Below the pieces are notes generated by a model. The model did no database searches. It saw only the letters and a list, made by a program, of their open reading frames with translations, and had not been told where the DNA came from. A stretch of 64,000 bases of DNA from an uncultured Alphaproteobacteria bacterium (GTDB lineage Bacteria > Pseudomonadota > Alphaproteobacteria > Pelagibacterales > Pelagibacteraceae): the NCBI GenBank assembly GCA_903869725.1, contig CAIQAD010000017.1, positions 1 through 64,000 of the forward strand. Direction: 5' to 3'. The position numbers were made by a program, and so were the translations under genes. How positions within the stretch are numbered: the stretch's first letter is position 1; every line of letters begins with the position of its first letter. Shown here one piece after another: positions 9,040 to 18,521 of the stretch.

Positions 9040-9660
9040 TTAATTTAGCTCCTTATCTTTTTCTTTGTTAATTTCTTTTTTTTTAGACTTCTTATCAATT
9101 CCAAAAACTTGTCCTTTAGCAAATGGAAAATTAAAACTATCAAGTAATAATTTAGCTTGTTGTTTTGTCTTGGCTGATGTTACCACTGTAATGTCCAATC
9201 CTCTGATTTTATCTACTTTGTCAAAATTTACTTCAGGAAAAATAATATGTTCTTTTATTCCAAAACTATAATTAGCTTCATTATCAAAGCTATTCGGATT
9301 CAAGCCTCTAAAGTCTTTAATTCTTGGCAATGCGATATTTATTAGTCGATCCAAGAAAAAATACATATTATCTTTTCTTAAAGTAACTTTTAAACCCAAC
9401 GGAATACCGACTCTTGTTTTGAAATTCGATATCGATTTTCTAGATTTAGTAATTTGTGCTTTTTGTCCAGCAATACTTCCTAGATCATCTTCAGCACTTT
9501 TTAAAATTTTATTATCAGTAGCATCAAGACCTAGACCCATATTTAAAACAATTTTTATAATTTTAGGCGCTTGCATTTTATTATTAAATGACATGCTTTT
9601 GCAAAGCAAAGGGACTATTTCCTTTTCGTACTTTTCTTTTAATCTCGGTACCAACTTCAT
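9040..9660 (-). CDS. rplE: 50S ribosomal protein L5
   Basis: 206 residues, longer than the usual 179-185 because of a Lys/Glu-rich tail after about residue 185 ('KKSKKKEINKEKDK'). Core motifs are 'PKIIKIVLNMGLG' and 'LRGLNPNSFD'-like 'FRGLNPNSFDNEANYSFGI'. L5 binds 5S rRNA and contacts P-site tRNA. Its ATG overlaps the rplX stop by 4 nt. Confidence 0.98.
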   Translation of the reverse strand: MKLVPRLKEKYEKEIVPLLCKSMSFNNKMQAPKIIKIVLNMGLGLDATDNKILKSAEDDLGSIAGQKAQITKSRKSISNFKTRVGIPLGLKVTLRKDNMYFFLDRLINIALPRIKDFRGLNPNSFDNEANYSFGIKEHIIFPEVNFDKVDKIRGLDITVVTSAKTKQQAKLLLDSFNFPFAKGQVFGIDKKSKKKEINKEKDKELN

Positions 9661-9983
9661 TTTTTACCTTTTTTTATTTTTGCAATTTCTTTTTTTTCAT
9701 TTTTTAATTCTACTTTTTTTTCTACTTTTGTATCTTTTTTCTTTTCTACTGTTTTAGCTGAATTTAATTTAACTACATTTGAAATATCTATCGGTCTTTC
9801 AATTTTTACGATTCCACCTTTTTTTTCTTTTGTTGGTTTTTGATGTTTAGTTTTCTCATTAAGACCTTTTACTAAAATTTTTTTTAATTCTGGAAACACC
9901 TTAATAACATTTCCAGTTTTACCTTTGTCGTCACCAGTAATTACTTTAACAGTATCACCTTTTTTAATTTTTAATTTAATCAT
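9657..9983 (-). CDS. rplX: 50S ribosomal protein L24, atypical C-terminus
   Basis: 108 residues. The N-terminal KOW half is normal ('[19 protein letters not shown]', '[14 protein letters not shown]', '[18 protein letters not shown]'). After about residue 72 the usual beta segment (consensus like KxTRVG...GKKVRVxKKSG) is not recognisable and is replaced by about 35 residues that are nearly all Lys, Glu, Ile and Val. L24 starts 50S assembly by binding domain I of 23S rRNA, a role of the N-terminal part. Four-base overlaps join it to rplN and rplE. Confidence 0.95.
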   Translation of the reverse strand: MIKLKIKKGDTVKVITGDDKGKTGNVIKVFPELKKILVKGLNEKTKHQKPTKEKKGGIVKIERPIDISNVVKLNSAKTVEKKKDTKVEKKVELKNEKKEIAKIKKGKK

Positions 9984-10348
9984 AAAACCTCCGGGGCTAA
10001 CGAAATTATTTTCATAAAACTTTTGTTTCTCAACTCTCTTGTAACTGGCCCAAATATACGAGTTCCAATTGGCTCTCCATTTGGCTGAACTAAAACAGCT
10101 GCATTTGCATCAAACTTAATTGAAGTTCCGTCTAGTCTTTTAATTTCTTTTCTTGTTCTAACAATAACAGCTTTGTGAACGTCTCCTTTTTTAACTTTTC
10201 CTTTAGGAATAGCGTCTTTTATTGAAACAACAATTATATCACCAATTGTTGCATATCTTCTTTTAGACCCACCTAACACCTTTATACATTCAACTTTTCG
10301 AGCACCTGTATTATCAGCAACTAGTAGTTCAGTTTGTACTTGTATCAT
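9980..10348 (-). CDS. rplN: 50S ribosomal protein L14
   Basis: 122 residues, standard length. Begins '[18 protein letters not shown]', and the end '[19 protein letters not shown]' is canonical. L14 contacts 16S rRNA helix 14 at the subunit interface. It overlaps both neighbours by 4 nt (ATGA), implying translational coupling. Confidence 0.99.
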   Translation of the reverse strand: MIQVQTELLVADNTGARKVECIKVLGGSKRRYATIGDIIVVSIKDAIPKGKVKKGDVHKAVIVRTRKEIKRLDGTSIKFDANAAVLVQPNGEPIGTRIFGPVTRELRNKSFMKIISLAPEVL

Positions 10349-10581
10349 TTTTTTTCCTCAATTAGTGTCCATCGCTTCAATTTGGAAATAGGTCTGCTCT
10401 CAATAATGGAAACTAAATCTCCGACTTTTGCAATTTCTTTTTCATCATGAGCATAATATTTTTTATTTGTAGTAATAACTTTTTTAAAAACTGGATGAGC
10501 AAATCTTCTGCTGACTTGAACAACTATAGTTTTTTTACCTTTATCACTTACTACTTTTCCTTTTAAAATTCTTTTAACCAT
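10345..10581 (-). CDS. rpsQ: 30S ribosomal protein S17
   Basis: 78 residues. OB-fold with '[20 protein letters not shown]' and the signature '[18 protein letters not shown]'. S17 is a primary 16S rRNA binder in the 5' domain. It overlaps rplN by 4 nt and is 4 nt from rpmC. Confidence 0.98.
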   Translation of the reverse strand: MVKRILKGKVVSDKGKKTIVVQVSRRFAHPVFKKVITTNKKYYAHDEKEIAKVGDLVSIIESRPISKLKRWTLIEEKK

Positions 10582-10585
10582 TTCT

Positions 10586-10774
10586 TTATTTTGTAAAATT
10601 AATAAATGTTTTAATTTTTGCGATTGTTCTTCTATTATTTTTTACGCTAGAAGTATCAGTTAATTGACCGCCTTTTTTCTTAAATCTTAAATTAAATTGT
10701 TCTTTTTTTAATTTTTCTAACTCAGAAAAAAGTTGATCTTTTGATAATTTTTTAATTTCTTTTATTTTTAGCAT
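10586..10774 (-). CDS. rpmC: 50S ribosomal protein L29
   Basis: 62 residues, two predicted helices: '[20 protein letters not shown]' and '[14 protein letters not shown]'. It lies at the tunnel exit next to L23, where trigger factor and SRP dock. The start overlaps the rplP stop by one base. The position between rplP and rpsQ supports the call despite short length. Confidence 0.96.
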   Translation of the reverse strand: MLKIKEIKKLSKDQLFSELEKLKKEQFNLRFKKKGGQLTDTSSVKNNRRTIAKIKTFINFTK

Positions 10775-11190
10775 TACAATGTACCTAATCTTTTTACCAT
10801 TTGAGTTTTTATTGACAATTTTGCTTTTGCTAATTCAAAAGCTTCTTTTGCGACACTTTCTTCAACTCCATCTATTTCAAAAATGATTCTTCCTGGCTTT
10901 ACTCTAAATACGTAATATTCTAATCCGCCTTTACCTTTTCCCATTCGAACTTCAATAGGTTTTTTAGTGACAGGAATATTTGGGAAAATTCTAAGCCATA
11001 CACGACCAGCTCTTTTCATATGTCTAGTTAAAGCAACTCTCGCAGCTTCTATTTCCTTAGAAGTTACTCTGTTAGGTTCTATTGCTTTAAGACCAAAAGA
11101 ACCAAAATTTAAAGTAGACCCTCTATGAGCTATTCCATGTATTTTTCCTTTAAATGCTTTTCTGTATTTTGTTCTAGCTGGCTGCAACAT
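10774..11190 (-). CDS. rplP: 50S ribosomal protein L16
   Basis: 138 residues, typical. Begins '[19 protein letters not shown]'; '[20 protein letters not shown]' is the family signature. L16 helps position A-site tRNA. The start lies inside the 3' end of rpsC (17-nt overlap). Confidence 0.99.
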   Translation of the reverse strand: MLQPARTKYRKAFKGKIHGIAHRGSTLNFGSFGLKAIEPNRVTSKEIEAARVALTRHMKRAGRVWLRIFPNIPVTKKPIEVRMGKGKGGLEYYVFRVKPGRIIFEIDGVEESVAKEAFELAKAKLSIKTQMVKRLGTL

Positions 11191-11869
11191 TTTCTTTCTC
11201 TGTTAAAATTTTATTTTCTTCATCAATTTTTTTTCTGTCTTTTTCAAAAACAATTCCTTTATAAATCCATACTTTTACGCCAATAATTCCATATGTAGTT
11301 TCTGCTTCTGCTTCTCCATAATCAACGTCAGCTCTTAAAGTATGAAGCGGAATACTTCCTTCTCTTAACCATTCTGTTCTTGCAATTTCAGTTCCGGCTA
11401 ATCTCCCAGCTACTGTTACTTTAATTCCTTTTGCTCCTAACCGTAACGTTGACTGCATCGCTCTTTTCATTGCTTTTCTGTATGCAATCCTTTTTTCAAG
11501 TTGCTGAGCAACGTTTTCAGCTACCAGGTACGCGTCTAACTCTGGCTTTCTTATTTCTTTAATATTAACAGAAACATATGAACTTGAAATTTTATTCAAA
11601 TTATTTTTAATTTTATCAATATCCGAACCTTTTTTTCCAATTACAAATCCAGGTCTTGAGGTGTAAATTGTTACAATACATTTTTTAGTTGGTCTTTCGA
11701 TAAAAATTTTGGAAATACCAGAATTCTTTAAATTCTCCTGTATATATTTTCTAATTTTAAAGTCTTCTATTAAATATTGCCCATACTCTTTCTTTTTGGC
11801 AAACCACATAGAGTCCCAATTTTTATTTAAACCAAGTCTAAAACTAGTCGGATTAACTTTTTGTCCCAT
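11174..11869 (-). CDS. rpsC: 30S ribosomal protein S3
   Basis: 231 residues. Contains the KH domain with '[16 protein letters not shown]' (about residues 68-90) and the C-terminal domain '[20 protein letters not shown]'. With S4 and S5 it forms the mRNA entry helicase. Ends in a short acidic/lysine tail. Overlaps rplV by one base and rplP by 17. Confidence 0.99.
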   Translation of the reverse strand: MGQKVNPTSFRLGLNKNWDSMWFAKKKEYGQYLIEDFKIRKYIQENLKNSGISKIFIERPTKKCIVTIYTSRPGFVIGKKGSDIDKIKNNLNKISSSYVSVNIKEIRKPELDAYLVAENVAQQLEKRIAYRKAMKRAMQSTLRLGAKGIKVTVAGRLAGTEIARTEWLREGSIPLHTLRADVDYGEAEAETTYGIIGVKVWIYKGIVFEKDRKKIDEENKILTEKENVAAS

Positions 11870-12249
11870 TATTTTGTTGCTTCAGTTAAATTTTTTTTAT
11901 TTTCGCTAACAACAATTGTTAGATTGCTAAAATGTTTCTTTATTCCAGCAGCTCTTCCTCTTGCTCTTGGCATAAAACGTTTTAGAGTAATACCTTTTCC
12001 AACATAAGCTTCTTTGATTATTAAATTATCGATATCTAATTGATTGTTATTCTCTGCATTTGCAATTGCAGATTTTAGTGTTTTTTTAATTTCTTTAGCT
12101 ACTCTCTTATTAGTAAACTCTAAATCTCTCATTGCAATATTTGCATTTTTTCCTCTAATGCTTTTTAAAATATTATTAATTTTACGAGGACTTGATCTTA
12201 AATTTTTATAAATAGCTTTAACTTGATTTAAATCTTTATTTTTTGACAT
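11869..12249 (-). CDS. rplV: 50S ribosomal protein L22
   Basis: 126 residues from the ATG at 12247-12249 ('[20 protein letters not shown]'). A further upstream in-frame start at 12303 would add 18 residues deep inside rpsS and look unlike L22, so it is rejected. L22 lines the exit tunnel; its beta hairpin '[20 protein letters not shown]' is intact. Overlaps the rpsS end by 14 nt. Confidence 0.97.
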   Translation of the reverse strand: MSKNKDLNQVKAIYKNLRSSPRKINNILKSIRGKNANIAMRDLEFTNKRVAKEIKKTLKSAIANAENNNQLDIDNLIIKEAYVGKGITLKRFMPRARGRAAGIKKHFSNLTIVVSENKKNLTEATK

Positions 12250-12544
12250 CTTTTTTCTCACTTTCTGCTGGGGCTGCTTTCTTGTCAGCTGGTGTATGAC
12301 CAAAGAATTGTCTAGTTGCTGAAAACTCGCCTAATTTATGTCCAACCATTTCTTCTGAAATAGTCACAGGGAAAAATTTCTTTCCGTTATGAATTTCAAA
12401 AGTTAAACCTATAAATTCAGGAATTATTGTAGATTTTCTAGACCAAGTTTTAATAGGTTTTTTTATTCCTTGTTCTTTATGTTTTTGAGCTTTTTTCATC
12501 AAACTCATTTCGACAAAAGGCCCTTTCCAAACGGATCTACTCAT
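12236..12544 (-). CDS. rpsS: 30S ribosomal protein S19
   Basis: 102 residues. Starts '[19 protein letters not shown]' and has the family signature '[20 protein letters not shown]' followed by '[13 protein letters not shown]'. S19 forms a head complex with S13. The last roughly 12 residues are a Lys/Glu/Ala tail. Confidence 0.98.
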   Translation of the reverse strand: MSRSVWKGPFVEMSLMKKAQKHKEQGIKKPIKTWSRKSTIIPEFIGLTFEIHNGKKFFPVTISEEMVGHKLGEFSATRQFFGHTPADKKAAPAESEKKDVKK

Positions 12545-12546
12545 AA

Positions 12547-13374
12547 TTAATTAATGTTCCTCTTTTTTTTTCTAGAAATAATATATTTGTTAGTATTTTT
12601 ATTTTTTCGAGTTTTTTTACCTTTAGTTTTTATTCCCCAAGGTGTAACTGGATGACGACCTCCATTAGTACGACCTCCGTGCGGGTGATCAACCGGGTTC
12701 ATTGCAATACCTCTTGTTTGCGGTCTAATACCTAACCATCTACTTCTACCTGCTTTACCAATTTTAATATTTTTTTGATCTGGATTAGAAACTGCTCCAA
12801 TTGTTGCCTTGCATAAACTTAGAACTTTTCTAACTTCGCCTGAGGCTAATCTTAAAGTCGTGTAATCTTGATCGTGGCTCATTATTTGAACTGATGAACC
12901 AGCAGATCTAGCTATAACTGCTCCATTACCAGGTATCATCTCAACATTATGGACAACAGTCGCTGGAGGAATATCAATCAAAGGCATACAATTTCCAATT
13001 TCAATGTCTTTTTTTCTTCCAGAATAGATTTTTGTACCGACTTTAATTTCCTGCGGCGCAATAAGATAACTTTGCGTTTTATCTTCATACTCAACTAACA
13101 TAATATTTGCAGTTCTATATGGATCATATTCAAATCTAATAACTGTTGCCGGCATATCAAATTTATTTCTCTTAAAATCAACAAATCTATATTTCTTTTT
13201 ATGACCAGCTGAACGGTGTCTAGATGTAATTCTGCCTAGATTATTTCTTCCATGAGATCCTCCGATTCCTGCTGTTAAAGACTTAACAGGTTTTCCTTTC
13301 CAAAGACCAGTTCTGTCTAAAATAATGGTTCCTCGAGTTGATTTTGTGTAAGGTTTATAAGTTTTAAGAGCCAT
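12547..13374 (-). CDS. rplB: 50S ribosomal protein L2
   Basis: 275 residues, normal length. Key features: '[20 protein letters not shown]' in the N-terminal OB region and '[17 protein letters not shown]', with the histidine linked to peptidyl transfer support (residue about 229). L2 is one of the most conserved large-subunit proteins. 2-nt gaps on both sides. Confidence 0.99.
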   Translation of the reverse strand: MALKTYKPYTKSTRGTIILDRTGLWKGKPVKSLTAGIGGSHGRNNLGRITSRHRSAGHKKKYRFVDFKRNKFDMPATVIRFEYDPYRTANIMLVEYEDKTQSYLIAPQEIKVGTKIYSGRKKDIEIGNCMPLIDIPPATVVHNVEMIPGNGAVIARSAGSSVQIMSHDQDYTTLRLASGEVRKVLSLCKATIGAVSNPDQKNIKIGKAGRSRWLGIRPQTRGIAMNPVDHPHGGRTNGGRHPVTPWGIKTKGKKTRKNKNTNKYIISRKKKRNIN

Positions 13375-13376
13375 AA

Positions 13377-13673
13377 TTAAATTCCTGAAGTAATATCGAT
13401 TGATTGACCTTTTTTAAGAGTAACAATTGCTTTTTTATATCCAGAAGTACTAGCTGGTCTTCCTCTTACAGTTTTAAATCTAGGTTTAGAATTTATTGTA
13501 TTAACTTTAATTACATTCACCTTGTATATTTTTTCTATACTTTTTTTAATATTTGATTTGTTGGCAAAATCTGCAACTTTAAAAACAACTTTATTTAAAG
13601 AACTTAAGTTTGTCGATTTTTCTGTGACTATTGGTTCTAAAATAATATCGTAAGAATAATTAACAGCTTTCAT
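13377..13673 (-). CDS. rplW: 50S ribosomal protein L23
   Basis: 98 residues. 'IILEPIVTEKSTNLSSLNKV' is the N-terminal signature; the rRNA-binding loop 'NTINSKPRFKTVRGRPAS' follows. L23 is the docking site for trigger factor and SRP at the tunnel exit. One-base overlap with rplD. Confidence 0.98.
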   Translation of the reverse strand: MKAVNYSYDIILEPIVTEKSTNLSSLNKVVFKVADFANKSNIKKSIEKIYKVNVIKVNTINSKPRFKTVRGRPASTSGYKKAIVTLKKGQSIDITSGI

Positions 13674-14302
13674 TATTTTATAAGTCTTTCTTCTAGTTTT
13701 TTAATAGATGAATGTGTAAATAAAATTGTATTATACTTTAACACATCATAAACATTTGTTCCTATTTCTGGAATATTTTTAAGATTAGGAATATTTTTAA
13801 TATTTTTAGTCAATTTTTCATTATCTTTTTTGTCGTAAATTATAAGAGTGCTTTTAGAATTAATTTTTTCTAAAAAGTTACTAAATTCTTTTGTCTTGAT
13901 GTTTTGAAAATCTTTGTCTGATAATATTTTAATTTTATTATCTTTTGTTTTTGTAGAAAGAGCATGTTTCAATCCTAATTTTCTAACTTTTTTATTAAGT
14001 CGTTTAACAGTGTGTTTCCCTTTAGCTTTTGGACCATGCGCAATACCACCGCCAACAAATATAGGCGCAGTAATATTTCCGTGTCTAGCTCCTCCAGAAC
14101 CTTTTTGTGGTCCAATTTTTTTTCTAGATCCTGCTACTTCTCCACGAGTTTTGGTATAACCTGTCTTTTTAGTAAATCTGCTGATTTGCCAATCAACAAC
14201 CATTTTAATTAAATCTTTTCTAGGTTTTAAAGAAAAAATACTATCAGCAAGCTCTATGCTGCCAATTTCTTTTCCGTCAATTCCAACTTCATGTATTTTC
14301 AT
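13673..14302 (-). CDS. rplD: 50S ribosomal protein L4
   Basis: 209 residues from the ATG at 14300-14302 ('MKIHEVGIDGKEIG'), one base after the rplC stop; a longer frame starting at 14347 would run into rplC with a non-homologous leader. The tunnel loop 'TRGEVAGSRKKIGPQKGSG' is present. In E. coli L4 regulates the S10 operon through the rpsJ leader; here rpsJ is preceded by fusA with 4 nt, so that leader cannot exist. Confidence 0.97.
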   Translation of the reverse strand: MKIHEVGIDGKEIGSIELADSIFSLKPRKDLIKMVVDWQISRFTKKTGYTKTRGEVAGSRKKIGPQKGSGGARHGNITAPIFVGGGIAHGPKAKGKHTVKRLNKKVRKLGLKHALSTKTKDNKIKILSDKDFQNIKTKEFSNFLEKINSKSTLIIYDKKDNEKLTKNIKNIPNLKNIPEIGTNVYDVLKYNTILFTHSSIKKLEERLIK

Positions 14303-14303
14303 A

Positions 14304-15068
14304 TTAGGCTTTTTTCTCCGGTGCTTTTGCTTGCTTAGTATCAGCACTTTTTTCTTTTTTAGTTGTTTTTTCTTTTAAACCTTCTGCTAAATCGTCTTTA
14401 AATGACTGAATTTTGTCTTTCATAGTTCTTTTTGATCTATCTTTTATAGCTTTATTAATTTCAACAATCGCATTTTTTGCACCAGGAACTGATCCTTTCA
14501 AAAATAATAAGTTTTTTTCAATATCTGTTTCAATAATTTCTAATCTTTGTATTGTTCTTGAACGATCACCCATATGTCCAGCCATTTTTTTTCCTTTAAA
14601 AACTCGTCCAGGATCTTGACGTTGACCGGTAGAACCGTGAGATCTATGAGAAACAGAAACTCCGTGAGTTGCTCTTAATCCTGAAAAATTATGTCTTTTC
14701 ATAACGCCCGCAAAACCTCTACCGATAGTTCTTGCTTTAACGTCAACAAAATTAATATCTTTAAAAATACTTAAGTTAACATCTGAACCTGGTTTTAAAT
14801 CACTATCTTTATCTAATCTAAATTCCTTTAAAATTTTTTTAGGTTCTAAAGATTTTTTTGCAAAAAAACCTTTCATTTGGTTAGTAACTTTAGAACTTTT
14901 GATATGTCCAAATCCAATCATAACAGCACTGTAACCTCTTTTTTCTTTTGTAATAATATCTACAACTTTACCTGGCTCAACATGAAGCACAGTTACCGGT
15001 ACAGATTGCCCGTTTTCATAAAACCTTCTGGTCATTCCTATCTTTTTTCCTATCAATCCTAGTGTCAT
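14304..15068 (-). CDS. rplC: 50S ribosomal protein L3
   Basis: 254 residues, long because of a C-terminal tail of about 40 Lys/Glu/Ala-rich residues after the L3 core. The core includes 'FSGLRATHGVSVSHRSHGS' and 'GSTGQRQDPGRVFKGKKMAG', with the glutamine methylated by PrmB in other species. The ATG at 15066-15068 has no Shine-Dalgarno; instead it is preceded by a tandem start-stop repeat after rpsJ (see separate entry). Confidence 0.98.
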   Translation of the reverse strand: MTLGLIGKKIGMTRRFYENGQSVPVTVLHVEPGKVVDIITKEKRGYSAVMIGFGHIKSSKVTNQMKGFFAKKSLEPKKILKEFRLDKDSDLKPGSDVNLSIFKDINFVDVKARTIGRGFAGVMKRHNFSGLRATHGVSVSHRSHGSTGQRQDPGRVFKGKKMAGHMGDRSRTIQRLEIIETDIEKNLLFLKGSVPGAKNAIVEINKAIKDRSKRTMKDKIQSFKDDLAEGLKEKTTKKEKSADTKQAKAPEKKA

Positions 15069-15070
15069 AA

Positions 15071-15100
15071 ATTTATATTTACATTTACATTTACATTTAT
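15071..15100 (-). repeat. tandem hexamer repeat forming AUG-UAA start-stops between rpsJ and rplC
   Basis: On the plus strand the unit ATTTAC occurs three times in a row (15077-15094), flanked by one ATTTAT on each side. On the coding (minus) strand this reads, from the rpsJ stop, TAA ATG TAA ATG TAA ATG TAA ATA TAA, so three start codons are each immediately followed by a stop, in frame with rpsJ. It fills most of the 28-nt gap before rplC, which otherwise shows no Shine-Dalgarno. The sequence is seen directly; any role in reinitiation is inference. Confidence 0.85.
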
Positions 15101-15405
15101 ATTTTTATTTCAACATCAACACCTGAGGCCAAATCTAGTTTCATTAAGGCTTCAACTGTTTGTGGAGTTGGGTCTAAAATATCAATCATTCTTTTATGAG
15201 TTCTTGTTTCAAATTGCTCTCTGCTTTTCTTATCAATATGAGGAGAGCGAAGAACCGTAAAAATTTCTTTTCTAGTAGGAAGGGGTATCGGGCCTCTTAC
15301 TTGAGCACCAGTTCTTTTAGCTGTATTAACTATCTCTATTGTAGATTGATCTAAAATCTTATGATCGTATGCTCTTAATTTAATTCTAATATTTTGTTTT
15401 TCCAT
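15097..15405 (-). CDS. rpsJ: 30S ribosomal protein S10
   Basis: 102 residues. Contains '[19 protein letters not shown]' and '[20 protein letters not shown]', the S10 signature. S10 binds the 30S head and, with NusB, takes part in antitermination. It begins the S10 cluster but has no leader of its own, because fusA ends 4 nt upstream; it must be cotranscribed with the str genes. Confidence 0.99.
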   Translation of the reverse strand: MEKQNIRIKLRAYDHKILDQSTIEIVNTAKRTGAQVRGPIPLPTRKEIFTVLRSPHIDKKSREQFETRTHKRMIDILDPTPQTVEALMKLDLASGVDVEIKI

Positions 15406-15409
15406 TTAT

Positions 15410-17485
15410 TTAAGCCATCTTCTTAGTTACTTCATCCTGAACATTTTGAGGAACGCGATCATAATGATCAAATTGCATTGTATATTGAGCTCTACCTTGC
15501 GACATAGATCTTAAAGTATTTACATAACCAAACATGTTAGCAAGAGGAACCATTGCATTTATAACTGCTGCATTTCCTCTTTTATCTGTGGATCCTACTT
15601 GTCCTCTTCTACTGTTTAAATCTCCAATAACGTCTCCCATGTAATCTTCTGGGGTTACTACTTCAACTTTCATAATAGGTTCTAGTAATTTAGGATGTGA
15701 TTGTAAGCATAATTCTCTAAAACAGTATCTAGCAGCCAATTCAAATGCTAAAGGACTTGAATCCACTTCGTGGTGCAATCCGTCTAAAATTTGAACTTTG
15801 TAATCTAATAAAGGAAATCCTGCTAGCACTCCGGAATCAGCAACGCTTAAAATACCTTTTTCAACTCCAGGAATAAATTCACGCGGAATAGATCCCCCTT
15901 TAATTAAATTTTCAACTATTCTTCCTTCTCCTTGCGCTAGAGGTTCAACGCCAAGTTTAACTTTTGCAAACTGACCTGCTCCACCACTTTGTTTTTTATG
16001 CGTATATTCTAATTTTCCACTTGATGTAATCGTTTCTCTATAAGCGACTTGTGGTGCACCAATGTTTGCTTCAACTTTAAATTCTCTTTTCATTCGATCA
16101 ACAATAATTTCTAAATGCAATTCTCCCATTCCTTTAATGATTGTCTGACCAGACTCATTATCTGAAGAAACTCTAAATGATGGATCTTCTTTTGCTAATC
16201 TGTTAAGTGCCTCTCCCATTTTTTCTTGGTCGTTTTTAGTTTTAGGCTCAACAGCAATCTCTATAACTGGCTCTGGAAAATCCATAGATTCTAAAATAAT
16301 TGGATTGTTTTTGTCGCACAGAGTATGGCCAGTAATTGTATTTTTAAGACCTGCTAAAGCAACAATATCTCCTGCGCTTGCTTCTTTAATATCTTCTCTA
16401 TTATTTGCATGCATTAACAACATTCTACCAACGCGCTCTTCTTTTCCAGTTTTTGCATTAAGAACACCTGTTCCTGTGCTTAGAGTGCCGGAATAAATTC
16501 TAATAAAAGTTAACGAACCAACAAAAGGATCATTTGCAATTTTAAAAGCTAAAGCTGAAAAAGGCTCTGCATCAGAACATTTTCTAATCATCTCATCACC
16601 TGTATCTGGATTAGTTCCTTTAACTTGACCAACATCTTTAGGACTAGGTAAATAATCAACAACTGCATCTAAAATTAATTGTACACCTTTATTTTTAAAA
16701 GCAGCTCCGCATACTATCGGCACAAACACAAAATTAATTGTTCCTTTTCTAATGCAAGCTTTTAACTCTTCAATTGATGGATCTTTTCCATTCAAGTAAT
16801 TCTCCATTACTTTTTCATCCTGTTCTACAGCAAGTTCTACGAGTTCTTTTCTATATTTTGTTGCTTGTTCTTTAAGATCGACTGGAATTTCAACGTAATC
16901 GAATTTTGCTCCTAAACTTTCATCTTGCCAAACGACACCTTTCATAGAAACTAGATCCACAACTCCTTTAAAAGTGTTTTCTATACCAATTGGTAATTGA
17001 AGAACTAATGGCGTCGCTCCCAATCTTTCTCTAATCATATCAACGCACATGAAAAAATTTGCGCCTGTTCTATCTAATTTATTAACAAAACAAATTCTTG
17101 GAACTTTATATTTATCTGCTTGTCTCCACACAGTTTCAGATTGAGGTTCAACACCTGCTACACCATCAAAACATGCGACTGCTCCATCTAAAACTTTTAA
17201 TGATCTTTCAACTTCAATAGTAAAATCAACGTGACCAGGGGTATCAATAATATTAATTCGATGACCTTTCCAAAAACAAGTTGTTGCCGCAGAAGTAATT
17301 GTAATTCCTCTTTCTTGTTCTTGTTCCATCCAATCCATTGTTGCTGCACCATCATGCACTTCTCCAATTTTATGTGCTTTTCCTGTGTAATATAAAATTC
17401 TTTCTGTTGTAGTAGTTTTTCCAGCATCAATGTGAGCTGCGATTCCTATATTTCTATACTTTTCTATTGGATATTTTTCGCTCAT
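15410..17485 (-). CDS. fusA: elongation factor G
   Basis: 691 residues from the ATG at 17483-17485 ('[20 protein letters not shown]'). An in-frame start 99 nt further upstream lies in rpsG and is rejected. It is a GTPase that drives ribosome translocation. P-loop '[15 protein letters not shown]', switch II 'DTPGHVDFT' and '[10 protein letters not shown]' mark the G domain; domain IV has '[12 protein letters not shown]' and the C-terminal '[20 protein letters not shown]'. In most proteobacteria tuf follows fusA; here rpsJ follows directly. Confidence 0.99.
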   Translation of the reverse strand: MSEKYPIEKYRNIGIAAHIDAGKTTTTERILYYTGKAHKIGEVHDGAATMDWMEQEQERGITITSAATTCFWKGHRINIIDTPGHVDFTIEVERSLKVLDGAVACFDGVAGVEPQSETVWRQADKYKVPRICFVNKLDRTGANFFMCVDMIRERLGATPLVLQLPIGIENTFKGVVDLVSMKGVVWQDESLGAKFDYVEIPVDLKEQATKYRKELVELAVEQDEKVMENYLNGKDPSIEELKACIRKGTINFVFVPIVCGAAFKNKGVQLILDAVVDYLPSPKDVGQVKGTNPDTGDEMIRKCSDAEPFSALAFKIANDPFVGSLTFIRIYSGTLSTGTGVLNAKTGKEERVGRMLLMHANNREDIKEASAGDIVALAGLKNTITGHTLCDKNNPIILESMDFPEPVIEIAVEPKTKNDQEKMGEALNRLAKEDPSFRVSSDNESGQTIIKGMGELHLEIIVDRMKREFKVEANIGAPQVAYRETITSSGKLEYTHKKQSGGAGQFAKVKLGVEPLAQGEGRIVENLIKGGSIPREFIPGVEKGILSVADSGVLAGFPLLDYKVQILDGLHHEVDSSPLAFELAARYCFRELCLQSHPKLLEPIMKVEVVTPEDYMGDVIGDLNSRRGQVGSTDKRGNAAVINAMVPLANMFGYVNTLRSMSQGRAQYTMQFDHYDRVPQNVQDEVTKKMA

Positions 17486-17489
17486 AAAT

Positions 17490-17960
17490 TTACCATCTAA
17501 AATGAGCAAAAGCTTTGTTGGCTTCAGCCATTTTGTGAGTATCTTCTCTTTTTTTAATTGCAGCACCTTTATTTGCTGCAGCATCCATTAATTCTTTAAC
17601 TAATTTTTCTTGCATGCTCTTGTCAGTTCTTTTTCTTGATGCATCAATCAACCAACGAATTGCTAAAGCTTGCGCTCTATCCGCTCTAACATCTACTGGA
17701 ACTTGATATGTAGCTCCTCCAACTCTTCTAGATTTTACTTCTAAATTAGGTTTAGTATTTTTAATCGCTTCATTAAAAACTTTAATTGGATCATCATTAG
17801 TTTTTGATTTAATCAAATCAAATGAACTATATAAAATTCTTTCAGCAACTGTTTTTTTACCTTGGTACATTAAAGAATTCATGAATTTTGTAACAACTTT
17901 AGATTTGTAAACTGGATCTGGTGCCACATCTCTTTTTGTTTGTTTTCTTCTACGTGACAT
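17490..17960 (-). CDS. rpsG: 30S ribosomal protein S7
   Basis: 156 residues. Begins '[20 protein letters not shown]', which is the family signature ('DPxYxSxxVxxFxNxxMxxGKK'). S7 organises the 30S head and the E site. In E. coli it represses the str operon by binding the rpsL-rpsG spacer, but that spacer is 2 nt here, so the same mechanism is not possible. Confidence 0.99.
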   Translation of the reverse strand: MSRRRKQTKRDVAPDPVYKSKVVTKFMNSLMYQGKKTVAERILYSSFDLIKSKTNDDPIKVFNEAIKNTKPNLEVKSRRVGGATYQVPVDVRADRAQALAIRWLIDASRKRTDKSMQEKLVKELMDAAANKGAAIKKREDTHKMAEANKAFAHFRW

Positions 17961-17962
17961 AA

Positions 17963-18334
17963 TTATTTAGGTCTCTTTGCTCCGTATTTAGATCTTTGCT
18001 GTTTCATTTTAGTAACGCCCTGCGTATCTAAAACTCCTCGAATTGTATGATAACGAACTCCAGGTAAATCTTTCACCCTTCCTCCTCTAATCATTACAAC
18101 AGAGTGTTCCTGTAAGTTATGTCCTTCTCCTGGTATGTAACTTGTAACCTCAAAACCATTTGAGAGACGTACGCGCGCAACTTTTCTTAATGCCGAATTT
18201 GGTTTTTTTGGAGTAGTTGTGTAAACTCTTGTACACACACCTCTTTTCTGAGGACATTCTTCTAGCGCTGGAACTTTATCCCTTACTTTTGGTTTAGTTC
18301 TTCCTCGCTTAACTAATTGATTAATAGTTGGCAT
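17963..18334 (-). CDS. rpsL: 30S ribosomal protein S12
   Basis: 123 residues. Contains '[20 protein letters not shown]' (the Lys43-region where streptomycin resistance changes occur; wild-type-like PKKPNS here) and '[13 protein letters not shown]' with the aspartate that is methylthiolated in many bacteria. S12 is at the decoding centre. It is the first gene after a 187-nt gap that holds a promoter and a hairpin. Confidence 0.99.
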   Translation of the reverse strand: MPTINQLVKRGRTKPKVRDKVPALEECPQKRGVCTRVYTTTPKKPNSALRKVARVRLSNGFEVTSYIPGEGHNLQEHSVVMIRGGRVKDLPGVRYHTIRGVLDTQGVTKMKQQRSKYGAKRPK

Positions 18335-18386
18335 AATTTTTAAAAATTTATTTAAGGAAGCAACAAGGACTAGTTTTAAGTCTGTT

Positions 18387-18424
18387 GGTAGTGGTTTAAG
18401 TGCTCTAGGGCCTTACATACTACC
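18387..18424 (-). promoter_or_regulatory. rpsL leader hairpin
   Basis: Two-tier inverted repeat in the untranslated leader: outer arms 18387-18392 and 18419-18424 (GGTAGT with ACTACC), inner arms 18397-18400 and 18412-18415 (TAAG with CTTA), with an 11-nt apical loop. It would form about 10 nt after the predicted transcription start of the str-S10 transcript. No T-run follows, so it is not a plain terminator. It could be an RNA stabiliser or a site for a ribosomal protein; function unknown. Confidence 0.5.
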
Positions 18425-18440
18425 TTAAAAAAGTTTCCGC

Positions 18441-18468
18441 ATAATACTTAAATTAAACCAAAGGTCAA
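18441..18468 (-). promoter_or_regulatory. predicted sigma-70 promoter for rpsL-rpsG-fusA-rpsJ...
   Basis: On the minus strand TTGACC (18468-18463), a 16-nt spacer, then TATTAT (18446-18441). This is close to the housekeeping consensus and places the start near 18434, about 100 nt before the rpsL ATG. It is the only good promoter-like sequence in the only sizeable gap inside the ribosomal block. Confidence 0.6.
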
Positions 18469-18521
18469 ATTTAAGTTGTATTAAAAATGCTTAATTTATC
18501 TTACGAATTGAATGATTTTAA

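Noticed and set aside
15071-15100. CRISPR-like or IS-end repeat
   Set aside because: The unit is a contiguous 6-mer without spacers, inside an operon gap.
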